DNA of 64,000 nucleotides, from positions 62,001 to 126,000 of the forward strand of contig NZ_JACARO010000001.1 in assembly GCF_013386585.1 (NCBI RefSeq), read 5' to 3'. A program made the translations under genes and the position numbers. Of this stretch, positions 19,291 through 27,338 are shown piece by piece; position 1 is the stretch's first letter, and each line of letters starts with the position of its first letter. This stretch comes from Pseudomonas sp. P7548 (GTDB lineage Bacteria; Pseudomonadota; Gammaproteobacteria; Pseudomonadales; Pseudomonadaceae). Under the pieces are notes generated by a model that saw only the letters and a list, made by a program, of their open reading frames with translations, was not told the origin of the DNA and searched no databases.

Positions 19291-20184
19291 ATGTCGAGCA
19301 AACGCCTGCAAGCATTCACCCTGGCACTCACCGCATTCCTTGCGGCCTGCTCCCCCATCAACGTGCTCAATGCACTCACCCCCTCCAGTACCTTCACCAA
19401 AACCTCCGCCATCGCCTACGGCGCTGATCCTCGGCAGACACTCGATATCTACCGACCCGTCCCGGCGATCTCCAATGCCCCGGTCGTGGTGTTTTTCTAT
19501 GGCGGCAGTTGGAACAGCGGCTCAAAGGACGACTACGGTTTCGTCGGTGAAGCCCTGGCCTCACGCGGCATCGTCGTCGTCATCGCCGACTACCGGCTCT
19601 ACCCGCAAGTGCGTTACCCCGCCTTTCTCCAGGACGGCGCCCAAGCGGTGGCCTGGACCTGCAAGCACATCGCTGAGTTCGGCGCCGACCCAGCACAGCT
19701 CTACGTGATGGGCCACAGCTCCGGCGCCTACAACGCCTCGATGCTGGCGTTGGATGCACGCTGGCTGAATGAAGTGGGCTTGTCGCCTTCGGTGTTCAAA
19801 GGCTGGATCGGCCTGGCCGGGCCGTATGACTTCCTGCCGATTGAGAACCGGGACGTGCGGCCGGTGTTCTTCTTCCCGAACTCGCCGCCCGACTCCCAGC
19901 CGATCAACCACGTCAGCGCCGGTGCGCCGCCTGCGCTGTTGCTCGCGTCAACCGATGACAAGCTGGTCAACCCAACGCGTAACACCGGTGGCCTGGCGAG
20001 CAAGTTGCGCGCCGCAGGTGTGCCAGTCCAAGTGTCCTATTTCACCAAGACCAGCCACGCGACGTTGGTGGCTTCAATCTCCCGGCCGTTACGCTGGCTG
20101 GCGCCGGTACTGGACCGCGTTACGGCGTTTATCCAAGCCACTGATCCTGTCGGTTCAAGCGCCACGCAATCGCCCACAAAGTAA
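19291..20184 (+). CDS. Alpha/beta-hydrolase lipoprotein (BD-FAE/HSL-like esterase)
   Basis: Predicted carboxylesterase. The 297-residue protein starts with a lipoprotein signal (TAFLAAC, lipidated Cys20), so it is membrane-anchored in the periplasm or outer membrane. The oxyanion region is VVVFFYGGSWNSG (a YGG variant of the HGG motif). The nucleophile is Ser143 in GHSSGA; a later Asp (STDDKLV) and His (TSHATLV) complete a plausible triad. The substrate is unknown. Its 3' end overlaps the 3' end of the convergent MATE gene by 56 bp. Confidence 0.9.
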   Translation: MSSKRLQAFTLALTAFLAACSPINVLNALTPSSTFTKTSAIAYGADPRQTLDIYRPVPAISNAPVVVFFYGGSWNSGSKDDYGFVGEALASRGIVVVIADYRLYPQVRYPAFLQDGAQAVAWTCKHIAEFGADPAQLYVMGHSSGAYNASMLALDARWLNEVGLSPSVFKGWIGLAGPYDFLPIENRDVRPVFFFPNSPPDSQPINHVSAGAPPALLLASTDDKLVNPTRNTGGLASKLRAAGVPVQVSYFTKTSHATLVASISRPLRWLAPVLDRVTAFIQATDPVGSSATQSPTK

Positions 20185-21466
20185 GACTGCGCAGGGCCAT
20201 GAACAACAGGAAGGTGATCCACAGCCCGTGGTTGCCCAAGCCCTGCAACGCCCAGGCGAATGGCAGCGTCAGGGCCACGGTGAGCAACATGCCATTGCGC
20301 ATCTCCCGCGCGCGGGTCGCGCCAATGAACAGGCCGTCCAGCAGGTAGCTCCACACCGCAATCAACGGCAGCACCGCTAGATACGGCAGGTAAATGTCAG
20401 CCGTTTCGCGCACGCTGGGGATATCGGTCTGCATGGCGATAAACAGGTGCCCGGCGAAGGTGAACAGCAAGGCAAACCCGAGGCTGGCGATCAACGACCA
20501 ACCCCCGGCCACTACCAGTGAACGACGCAGGGATTGGCGGTCATGGGCGCCGATGGCGTGGCCACACAAGGCTTCGACGGCATGGGCCAGCCCGTCCAGC
20601 GCGTGGGCGGTCAGCAGCAGGCCATTAAGCAGCAGCGCGTTGGCCGCCACGGTGGCATCGCCCAAGCGTGCGCCCTGCACCGTGATCATGAAAAACACCG
20701 ACTGCAGCGCCAGGCTGCGGATAAAGATGTCGCGGTTCACCGCCAGCAGCGGGCGCCAACTCTCCCAGACTTTCAACGCTGCCCAGGCGATATGCCCCGG
20801 GTAGGCGCGCAGCGCCTTTTGCGTGAGGGCCAGGCCGAGCAGGGCGCCGGTCCATTCGGCCACGACCGACGCACGCGCCGAGCCGACGACGCCCCAGTCC
20901 AGTCCCAGGACGAACCACAGGTTCAGGGCGATATTCACCAGGTTGGTGGTCAGCAGAATCGCCAACGGTGCGCGGGCGTTTTGCGTGCCGAGGAACCAGC
21001 CGACCAACGCATAGCTGGCCAGCGCGGCGGGCAGGCCGAACAGGCGGGTGTGGAAGAATTCGCGGGTAAGCGCGTTGAGTTCGGGGGAGGGCTGCATCCA
21101 TTCCAGTGCCAGGTGGCTCAAGGGAATGCCCACCGTGCCCAACAGCATCGCCAGCCCCAGCGCCAGAATCAGGCCTTGCAGCAGGATCTGCCGCAGCGCC
21201 GCGCCGTCATTGCGCCCGGCGGCCTGGGCGGCAAAACCGGTGGAGCCCATTCGCAGGAAGCCCATGGCCCAGGCGAGGAAGGTATACAGGCTGGCGCCGA
21301 CCGCCACCGCACCCAGCTGATGGGCATGGGGCAGGTGGCCGATGACCATGCTGTCCACCAGCGCCACCAACGGCACCGAGATGTTCGACAGGATCATCGG
21401 CGCGGCCAGGGCCCAGACGCGGCGATGGGTAGGGCGGTGGCGCCAGTCGTTCAGCAGGGCAGTCAT
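20129..21466 (-). CDS. MATE-family efflux transporter (DinF-like)
   Basis: Multidrug/toxin extrusion exporter of the inner membrane, expected to use H+ or Na+. The 445-residue protein starts at ATG 21464-21466 (MTALLNDWRHRPTHRRVW), preceded by GAGGAGCC. It has about twelve hydrophobic segments in two halves. LAAPMILSNISVPLVALVDSMVIGHL is the typical MATE first helix region, and VGWFLGTQNARAPL and DGLFIGATRAREMRNG resemble the DinF branch. The substrate is unknown. The gene converges on and overlaps the esterase gene. Confidence 0.94.
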   Translation of the reverse strand: MTALLNDWRHRPTHRRVWALAAPMILSNISVPLVALVDSMVIGHLPHAHQLGAVAVGASLYTFLAWAMGFLRMGSTGFAAQAAGRNDGAALRQILLQGLILALGLAMLLGTVGIPLSHLALEWMQPSPELNALTREFFHTRLFGLPAALASYALVGWFLGTQNARAPLAILLTTNLVNIALNLWFVLGLDWGVVGSARASVVAEWTGALLGLALTQKALRAYPGHIAWAALKVWESWRPLLAVNRDIFIRSLALQSVFFMITVQGARLGDATVAANALLLNGLLLTAHALDGLAHAVEALCGHAIGAHDRQSLRRSLVVAGGWSLIASLGFALLFTFAGHLFIAMQTDIPSVRETADIYLPYLAVLPLIAVWSYLLDGLFIGATRAREMRNGMLLTVALTLPFAWALQGLGNHGLWITFLLFMALRSLTLWAIAWRLNRQDQWLG

Positions 21467-21762
21467 CAAGGCTCCTCGGTGGAGCGGCATTGTAACCGCC
21501 CCTCCATCACACCGCAGAACCAATGTAGGAGCCGGCTTGCCGGCGATGGCGGTGGGCCAGCCAGTAAAAATGTGGCTGAAAGACCGCCATCGCAGGCAAG
21601 CCAGCTCCCACAGGTCTCCTCACTACTTGTGGGATTTGGCTTGGCTTTACGTCTTGCAAAGAACCAAATCACCCTCCGTCGGTCAATGTGACCAGCACCA
21701 CATCGGCCGCCCACGGGCTGATATATAGTTCATCCCTCGGACCCTCTCACTACGAGTGCCTC
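21467..21762. other. Intergenic region between MATE gene and yfhM
   Basis: About 296 bp without a gene. It contains a REP pair (21525-21611). The remainder (21612-21762) should hold the yfhM promoter, AT-rich near 21719-21732, without clear boxes. Confidence 0.6.
21525..21611. repeat. REP pair, GTAGGAGCCGGC / GTGGGAGCTGGC mixed
   Basis: Inverted REP doublet whose two arms differ slightly (GTAGGAGCCGGCTTGCCGGC versus GTGGGAGCTGGCTTGCCTGC), with inner GATGGCGGT/ACCGCCATC pairing. Confidence 0.9.
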
Positions 21763-24700
21763 ATGCTTAACAAAGGATTGTTCCTGGCCTGCGCGCTGGC
21801 CCTGCTGAGCGCCTGCGATTCTTCCGATAAACCGGCTGCCCCGACCGCGCCTGCGGCGGCAAACGTTGCGCCTACGCCCGTCAAGGCGGCGGTGGATGTG
21901 GCGGCGCTGAAGCAGCGCTACGCCGGGCGTGAGTTGAGCGTGGTGGATGTGTCCGAAGTACAGCTCGACGGCGCCAGCACCCTTTCCGTGAGCTTTTCCA
22001 TTCCCCTGGATCCCGATCAGAAATTCGCCGACAAACTCCATCTGGTGGACAGCAAGTCCGGCAAGGTCGACGGCGCCTGGGAAGTCTCCGACAATCTCAT
22101 GGAACTGCGCCTGCGCCACCTGGAGCCCCAGCGCAAACTGGTGCTCACGGTCGATGCCGGGCTCAAGGCGGTCAACGGCAACACCCTTGCCGCCGATTAC
22201 AACGACCGCCTGGAAACCCGTGACCTGCAAGCCACCGTCGGCTTCGCCAGCCGTGGCACCCTGCTGCCGACCCGCCTGGCCGAAGGCCTGCCGGTGATCG
22301 CGCTGAACGTCGACAAGATCGATGTCGAATTCTTTCGCGTCAAACCTGGCTCCCTGCCGATGTTCCTGGCGCAGTGGGGGCGCAACACCAGCCTGCAAAG
22401 TTATGAAGCCCGTGAACTGCTGCCGATGGCCGACTTGGTCTATGGCGGGCGTTTCGACCTGAACCCGGCCCGCAACACGCGCGAAACCCTGCTGCTGCCG
22501 ATCGCCGGCCTCAAGCAACTGCAGGAGCCGGGTGTCTACCTGGCGGTGATGCGCGCTTCTGGCACCTACAACTATTCCCAGCCGGCCACGCTGTTCACCT
22601 TGAGTGACATCGGCCTGTCGGTGCACCGCTACGCCAATCGCCTGGATGTGTTCACCCAGGCGTTGGAAGGCGGCAAGGCATTGGATGGCGTTGACCTCGA
22701 AGTGCTCGATTCCGAAGGCCGTGTACTCGGCCAGGGCAAAACCGAGAAAGGCGGCCACGCCGAGTTGCCGTTGCCGAAAAAAGCGCGCGTGCTGCTGGCC
22801 AAGCAGGGCGAGCAGACCAGCATGCTGCGCCTCGACAGTGCTGCCCTGGACCTCGCCGAGTTCGACATCGGCGGCCAGCCCTCCCACCCCTTGCAGTTCT
22901 TTGTGTTCGGGCCGCGTGACCTGTATCGCCCCGGCGAAACGGTACTGCTCAACGCCTTGCTGCGTGACAAGGACGGCAATGCCGTCAAGCCGCAACCGGT
23001 GAGCGTCGAAGTGCGCCGCCCGGATGAGCAGGTGAGCCGCAAGTTCGTGTGGGACTCCGATGCCTCCGGCCTCTATCAATACCAACTGCAACTGGCGGGC
23101 GAAGCGCCGACCGGGCGCTGGCAACTGGTGTTCGACCTGGGCGACGGCAAACCGCAGTTGTATGAATTCCTCGTTGAAGACTTCCTGCCCGAACGCCTGG
23201 CATTGGAACTCAAGGGGAGTGACACCGCCTTGAGCCCGGCGGACAACCCGGTGATTCATGTCAACGGTCGCTACCTCTACGGTGCGCCGGCCTCGGGTAA
23301 CCGGGTCAGCGGCCAGGTTTACGTGCGGCCGTTGCGCGAGGCGGTCAAGGCGCTGCCGGGTTACCAGTTCGGCTCCATCACCGAAGAGGAACTGAGCCAG
23401 GATTTCGAACTGGACGAAAGCGTGCTCGACGCCAAGGGCCAGGAAGACCTGACCCTGGAAAGCAAGTGGGCCCACGTCAAATCGCCGTTGCAATTGATCG
23501 TACAGGCCAGCTTGCAAGAGTCGGGCGGTCGGCCGATCACCCGGCGCCTGGTGCAGCCTATCTGGCCGGCCGAGCAACTGCCAGGCCTGCGTGGGCTGTT
23601 TGACGGCAAGGAAACCAATGGCGATGGCCCGGCGGAATTCGAAGTGCTGGTGGCCAACCAGGAGGGGCAGAAACTCGCCGCACAAAACCTCAAGGTGCGC
23701 CTGGTGCGCGAGCGCCGCGACTACTACTGGAACTACTCCGACAACGATGGCTGGAGTTACCACTTCAACGAGAAATTCCTCAACCTTGATGAGCAGACCC
23801 TGAACATCAAGGCCGGCGACACCGCCAAGGTCAGCTTCCAGGTGGAGTGGGGCCCGTACCGTGTAGAGGTCGAAGACCCGCAGACCGGGCTGATCAGCAG
23901 CCTGCGCTTCTGGGCCGGCTACCAGGCCCAGGACAACACCGAAGGCGGCGCCGTACGCCCCGACCAGGTCAAGCTGGCGCTGGACAAGCCTGCCTATGGC
24001 GACGGCGATACCGCCAACGTCACCGTCACCCCGCCCGCGGCGGGCAAAGGCTACCTGCTGGTGGAGTCTGCCGAAGGACCGCTGTGGTGGCAGGAAATCG
24101 ATGTGCCGGCCGAAGGCAAAAGCTTTGCCGTGAAGCTTGACCCGAAATGGTCGCGCCATGACCTGTATGTGAGTGCTCTGGTCATCCGCCCCGGTGAGCG
24201 CAAGGCCAATATCACGCCGAAACGTGCCGTTGGCCTGCTGCACCTGCCGTTGGACCGCACCCAGCGCAAGCTCGGCGTGACCCTCACCGCGCCAGAAAAA
24301 ATGCGCCCCAAACAACCGCTGACGGTGAAGGTCGCCGCCAGGAATGCCGATGGCAGCGTGCCGAAACAGGTGCATGTGCTGGTGGCGGCGGTGGACGTGG
24401 GCATCCTCAACATCACCGAATACCCGACACCGGACCCGTATTCCAGCCTGTTCGGCCGCAAGGCTTATGGCGTGGACCAGTTCGACATCTACGGCCAGTT
24501 GATCGAAGCCGGCCAGGGCCGTTTGGCCAGCCTGGCGTTCGGCGGCGATGCCGCCTTGGCCAAGGGCGGCAAGCGCCCGGACACCAGTGTGACCATCGTC
24601 GCCCTGCAAAGCGCGCCGGTGACGTTGAATGACAAGGGCGAGGGTGAAGTCAGCGTCAACATCCCCGACTTCAACGGCGAACTGCGCCTGATGGCCCAGG

Positions 24701-26661
24701 CCTGGAGCGACGATCGCTACGGCATGGCCGAAGCCAAGACGGTGATTGCCGCCCCGCTGATTGCCGAGCTGTCGGCCCCACGTTTCCTGGCCGGTGGCGA
24801 CCAGACCACTCTGGCGCTGGACCTGTCCAACCTGTCGGGCAAGGCACAGAAGCTCGATGTGCAACTGACGACTGAAGGGCAGCTGGAGCTGGTCAACAGT
24901 GCTGCGCAGACCGTGGAGTTGAAACAAGGCCAGCGCACCACGCTGCGCATCCCGGTCAAGGCGTGGGGCGGGTTGGGGCAGGGCAAAGTCAAGGTCAGTG
25001 TGAATGGCCTGGACCTGCCGGGTGAAAACCTGCCGCCGTTCAGCCGCGAATGGACCTTGGGCGTGCGCCCGGCGTATCCGGCGTTGCTCAAGCACTACCG
25101 TGCGGTGCTCAAGGATCAGCCTTGGAACCTGCCAGCCGGCACCCTGGATCAATTCGATGCGTCGGGTCGTGAGGCGCTGCTGAGCCTTTCGAGCCGGCCG
25201 CCGCTGAACCTCGGCGCGCAGATCAGTGCACTCAAGGCGTACCCCTATGGCTGCCTGGAGCAGACTGCCAGCGGTTTGTACCCCTCGCTGTATGCCGATA
25301 ATGCGTTGCTCAAGCAACTGGCGATCAAAGGCGAGTCGGACACTGAACGCAAACGCAAGATTGAGCTGGGCATTGAGCGCCTGCTGGGTATGCAGCGCTA
25401 CAACGGCAGCTTCGGTTTGTGGGGCGCCGATGGCGAAGAAGAATATTGGTTGACCGCCTATGTCACCGACTTCTTGCTGCGCGCTCGCGACCAGGGCTTT
25501 GCCGTGCCGCCCGAGGCCTTGAAGAAGGCCAGCGAGCGCTTGCTGCGTTATGTGCAGGAACGCAACCTGATCGAAGTCGACTACAGCGACAACGCCGACC
25601 ACACCCGCTTTGCCGTGCAAGCTTACGCCGGCATGGTCCTGGCGCGCAGCCAGCAGGCGCCGCTGGGCGCATTGCGCAGCCTGTTCGAACGGCGCAGCGA
25701 TGCACGCTCAGGCTTGCCGCTGGTACAGCTGTCGATTGCCCTGCAGAAAATGGGTGATCAGCCACGGGCCGACCAAGCCTTGCTCGCCGGGTTGGGGGTG
25801 CAGCGCAACGCCAAGGAATGGCTCGCCGACTACGGCAGCCCCTTGCGCGACCAGGCGATGATCCTGGCGCTGCTGGAGGAGAACGACCTGGCCAAGGGCA
25901 AGCGTGAGGAGCGCCTGTTTACGCTCTCGGATTTGCTGGCGGCCAGCCCGTACCTGTCGACCCAGGAGCGCAACTCGCTGTTCCTCGCCGGGCGCCTGGG
26001 GTTTGCCAAGCCGGACGCGAATTGGAGCGTGACGCTTGACGGCAGCGGCGGTGTGCATGAGCTGAATAACCAGCAATCGACCCTGGAGCTGGAAGGCAAG
26101 TTGTTGTCCGGCGACCTGAGCCTGAGCAATAAAGGCGAAGCACCGGTGTATCAACAACTGACGATCTCGGGTTATCCACAAGTGCCTCCGACTGCGGGTG
26201 GGGATAACTTGAGCATCCGTCGCGAATACCTGGGCATGAATGGCCAGCCGTTGAACCTGCGCAACCTCAACAGCGGTGACCTGGTGCTGGTGCATTTAGC
26301 GGTGAGCGCCAAACAGCGCGTGCCGGATGCCTTGGTGGTAGACCTGCTGCCGGCGGGCCTTGAGCTGGAAAACCAGAACCTCGCCCAAAGCGCCGCCAGC
26401 CTGGAAAACGCCAGCAGCCAAGTGAAGGAATGGCGCGAGTCGATGCAGAATGCGGCCCTCAAGCACCAGGAGTTCCGTGATGACCGCTACGTGGCGGCGC
26501 TGAAGTTGGAAGAGTCCGGCACGACCCACCTGCTGTACCTGGCACGGGCTGTAACGCCAGGTACTTACCGGGTGCCGCCGCCGCAGGTGGAGTCGATGTA
26601 CCGGCCGAACTGGCAGGCGGTGGGTGAAACCCCGGCCGACTTGGTGATCAAAGGGCGATGA
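21763..26661 (+). CDS. yfhM: Bacterial alpha-2-macroglobulin lipoprotein
   Basis: Large periplasmic protease trap anchored in the membrane. The 1632-residue protein starts at ATG 21763 with a lipoprotein signal (ALALLSAC, Cys18). The MG domains follow, including PGETVLLNALLRDKDG typical of MG2. The thioester motif CLEQ is at ~1164-1167 within YPYGCLEQTASG, so this is a thioester-bearing member like E. coli YfhM. An alpha-helical TED-type region follows and a C-terminal receptor-like domain ends the chain. In many Proteobacteria yfhM is directly followed by pbpC, and A2M with PBP1C are thought to defend and repair the cell wall. Here pbpC lies 600 bp downstream, past REP pairs and a gene on the other strand. 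Confidence 0.95.
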   Translation: MLNKGLFLACALALLSACDSSDKPAAPTAPAAANVAPTPVKAAVDVAALKQRYAGRELSVVDVSEVQLDGASTLSVSFSIPLDPDQKFADKLHLVDSKSGKVDGAWEVSDNLMELRLRHLEPQRKLVLTVDAGLKAVNGNTLAADYNDRLETRDLQATVGFASRGTLLPTRLAEGLPVIALNVDKIDVEFFRVKPGSLPMFLAQWGRNTSLQSYEARELLPMADLVYGGRFDLNPARNTRETLLLPIAGLKQLQEPGVYLAVMRASGTYNYSQPATLFTLSDIGLSVHRYANRLDVFTQALEGGKALDGVDLEVLDSEGRVLGQGKTEKGGHAELPLPKKARVLLAKQGEQTSMLRLDSAALDLAEFDIGGQPSHPLQFFVFGPRDLYRPGETVLLNALLRDKDGNAVKPQPVSVEVRRPDEQVSRKFVWDSDASGLYQYQLQLAGEAPTGRWQLVFDLGDGKPQLYEFLVEDFLPERLALELKGSDTALSPADNPVIHVNGRYLYGAPASGNRVSGQVYVRPLREAVKALPGYQFGSITEEELSQDFELDESVLDAKGQEDLTLESKWAHVKSPLQLIVQASLQESGGRPITRRLVQPIWPAEQLPGLRGLFDGKETNGDGPAEFEVLVANQEGQKLAAQNLKVRLVRERRDYYWNYSDNDGWSYHFNEKFLNLDEQTLNIKAGDTAKVSFQVEWGPYRVEVEDPQTGLISSLRFWAGYQAQDNTEGGAVRPDQVKLALDKPAYGDGDTANVTVTPPAAGKGYLLVESAEGPLWWQEIDVPAEGKSFAVKLDPKWSRHDLYVSALVIRPGERKANITPKRAVGLLHLPLDRTQRKLGVTLTAPEKMRPKQPLTVKVAARNADGSVPKQVHVLVAAVDVGILNITEYPTPDPYSSLFGRKAYGVDQFDIYGQLIEAGQGRLASLAFGGDAALAKGGKRPDTSVTIVALQSAPVTLNDKGEGEVSVNIPDFNGELRLMAQAWSDDRYGMAEAKTVIAAPLIAELSAPRFLAGGDQTTLALDLSNLSGKAQKLDVQLTTEGQLELVNSAAQTVELKQGQRTTLRIPVKAWGGLGQGKVKVSVNGLDLPGENLPPFSREWTLGVRPAYPALLKHYRAVLKDQPWNLPAGTLDQFDASGREALLSLSSRPPLNLGAQISALKAYPYGCLEQTASGLYPSLYADNALLKQLAIKGESDTERKRKIELGIERLLGMQRYNGSFGLWGADGEEEYWLTAYVTDFLLRARDQGFAVPPEALKKASERLLRYVQERNLIEVDYSDNADHTRFAVQAYAGMVLARSQQAPLGALRSLFERRSDARSGLPLVQLSIALQKMGDQPRADQALLAGLGVQRNAKEWLADYGSPLRDQAMILALLEENDLAKGKREERLFTLSDLLAASPYLSTQERNSLFLAGRLGFAKPDANWSVTLDGSGGVHELNNQQSTLELEGKLLSGDLSLSNKGEAPVYQQLTISGYPQVPPTAGGDNLSIRREYLGMNGQPLNLRNLNSGDLVLVHLAVSAKQRVPDALVVDLLPAGLELENQNLAQSAASLENASSQVKEWRESMQNAALKHQEFRDDRYVAALKLEESGTTHLLYLARAVTPGTYRVPPPQVESMYRPNWQAVGETPADLVIKGR

Positions 26662-26688
26662 AGATCTCTATTTGAAATGGGCCTTAAT

Positions 26689-26775
26689 GTGGGAGCGGGC
26701 TTGCTCGCGAAGACGGTGTGTCAGTACGAGATTAGCTGACTGACACTCCGCTTTCGCGAGCAAGCCCGCTCCCAC
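26689..26775. repeat. REPIN after yfhM
   Basis: Inverted REP pair with arms GTGGGAGCGGGCTTGCTCGC and the complement. Its inner segment GAAGACGGTGTG pairs imperfectly with the right arm (CACTCCGCTTTC). Confidence 0.9.
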
Positions 26776-26798
26776 AGGGGGATTGCGGTGTTTTGAGA

Positions 26799-27092
26799 TT
26801 AGTGCACCACCCAGCTCAGCAGCCACAACCCCAGCATCAACCAGATGATCCCCATGATGATCGACGCCCGCATGAACGCGCGCACGGCCGAGTACAGCAG
26901 CATCAGGCCGATGATCAGTGTAAGGATGCTGATGATCGAGGTGTCCATACCCAACGTACGCGACAGGCCTTCGATAAAGTTGCCGCCAGCGTGGGTCAAG
27001 GCACCGAACAAACCGCTGAGCCCGTCGACGATAAAACGGATGACGGAACCGAGCGCCTGGCCCAACCATTCGAAGAAGCTTTCTACCTGCAT
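26799..27092 (-). CDS. Small inner-membrane protein, unknown function
   Basis: Not recognised. The 97-residue protein starts MQVESFFEWLGQALGSVI and is preceded by AGGA at suitable distance. It has an amphipathic N-terminal half rich in Gly/Phe and two hydrophobic segments in the C-terminal half (~52-70 and ~76-94, ending LGLWLLSWVVH). It lies on the minus strand between the plus-strand genes yfhM and pbpC and is flanked by REP pairs on both sides. Coding is supported by the ribosome binding site and membrane-protein pattern, but the function cannot be inferred. Confidence 0.72.
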   Translation of the reverse strand: MQVESFFEWLGQALGSVIRFIVDGLSGLFGALTHAGGNFIEGLSRTLGMDTSIISILTLIIGLMLLYSAVRAFMRASIIMGIIWLMLGLWLLSWVVH

Positions 27093-27224
27093 ATGTGTGT
27101 CCTGATGAGAAGGTGGGCGTATCTGTGCCTTTGGTTGTTAATGCGACAGGCTAGTTCCCTACCAGCATAGAGGTTTGACGGTTTAAACATGGGTTTCCTT
27201 TATCACGGGTGTACTCGGTTCAAT

Positions 27225-27338
27225 GTGGGAGCTGGCTTGTCGAAACGTCGCACCGCGGCGATGGCGGTGGATCGGTGACACATCTGCCAACTGTCTCAAC
27301 GCCACCGCTATCGCTATCGCCGGCAAGCCGGCTCCTAC
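27225..27338. repeat. REP pair overlapping the 5' end of pbpC
   Basis: The left arm is GTGGGAGCTGGCTTG with a 16-nt insertion (27240-27255) before CGGCGATGGCGGTG; the right arm is CGCCACCGCTATCGC...GCCGGCTCCTAC. The element is read in-frame through to the membrane segment of pbpC and seems to have displaced the original start. Confidence 0.88.

Noticed and set aside
21730..25620. A 1296-codon open frame on the minus strand opposite yfhM
   Set aside because: It mirrors the alpha-2-macroglobulin gene, has the Gln/His/Arg-rich composition typical of antisense frames in GC-rich genes, and has no recognisable motif. yfhM itself is complete and convincing.
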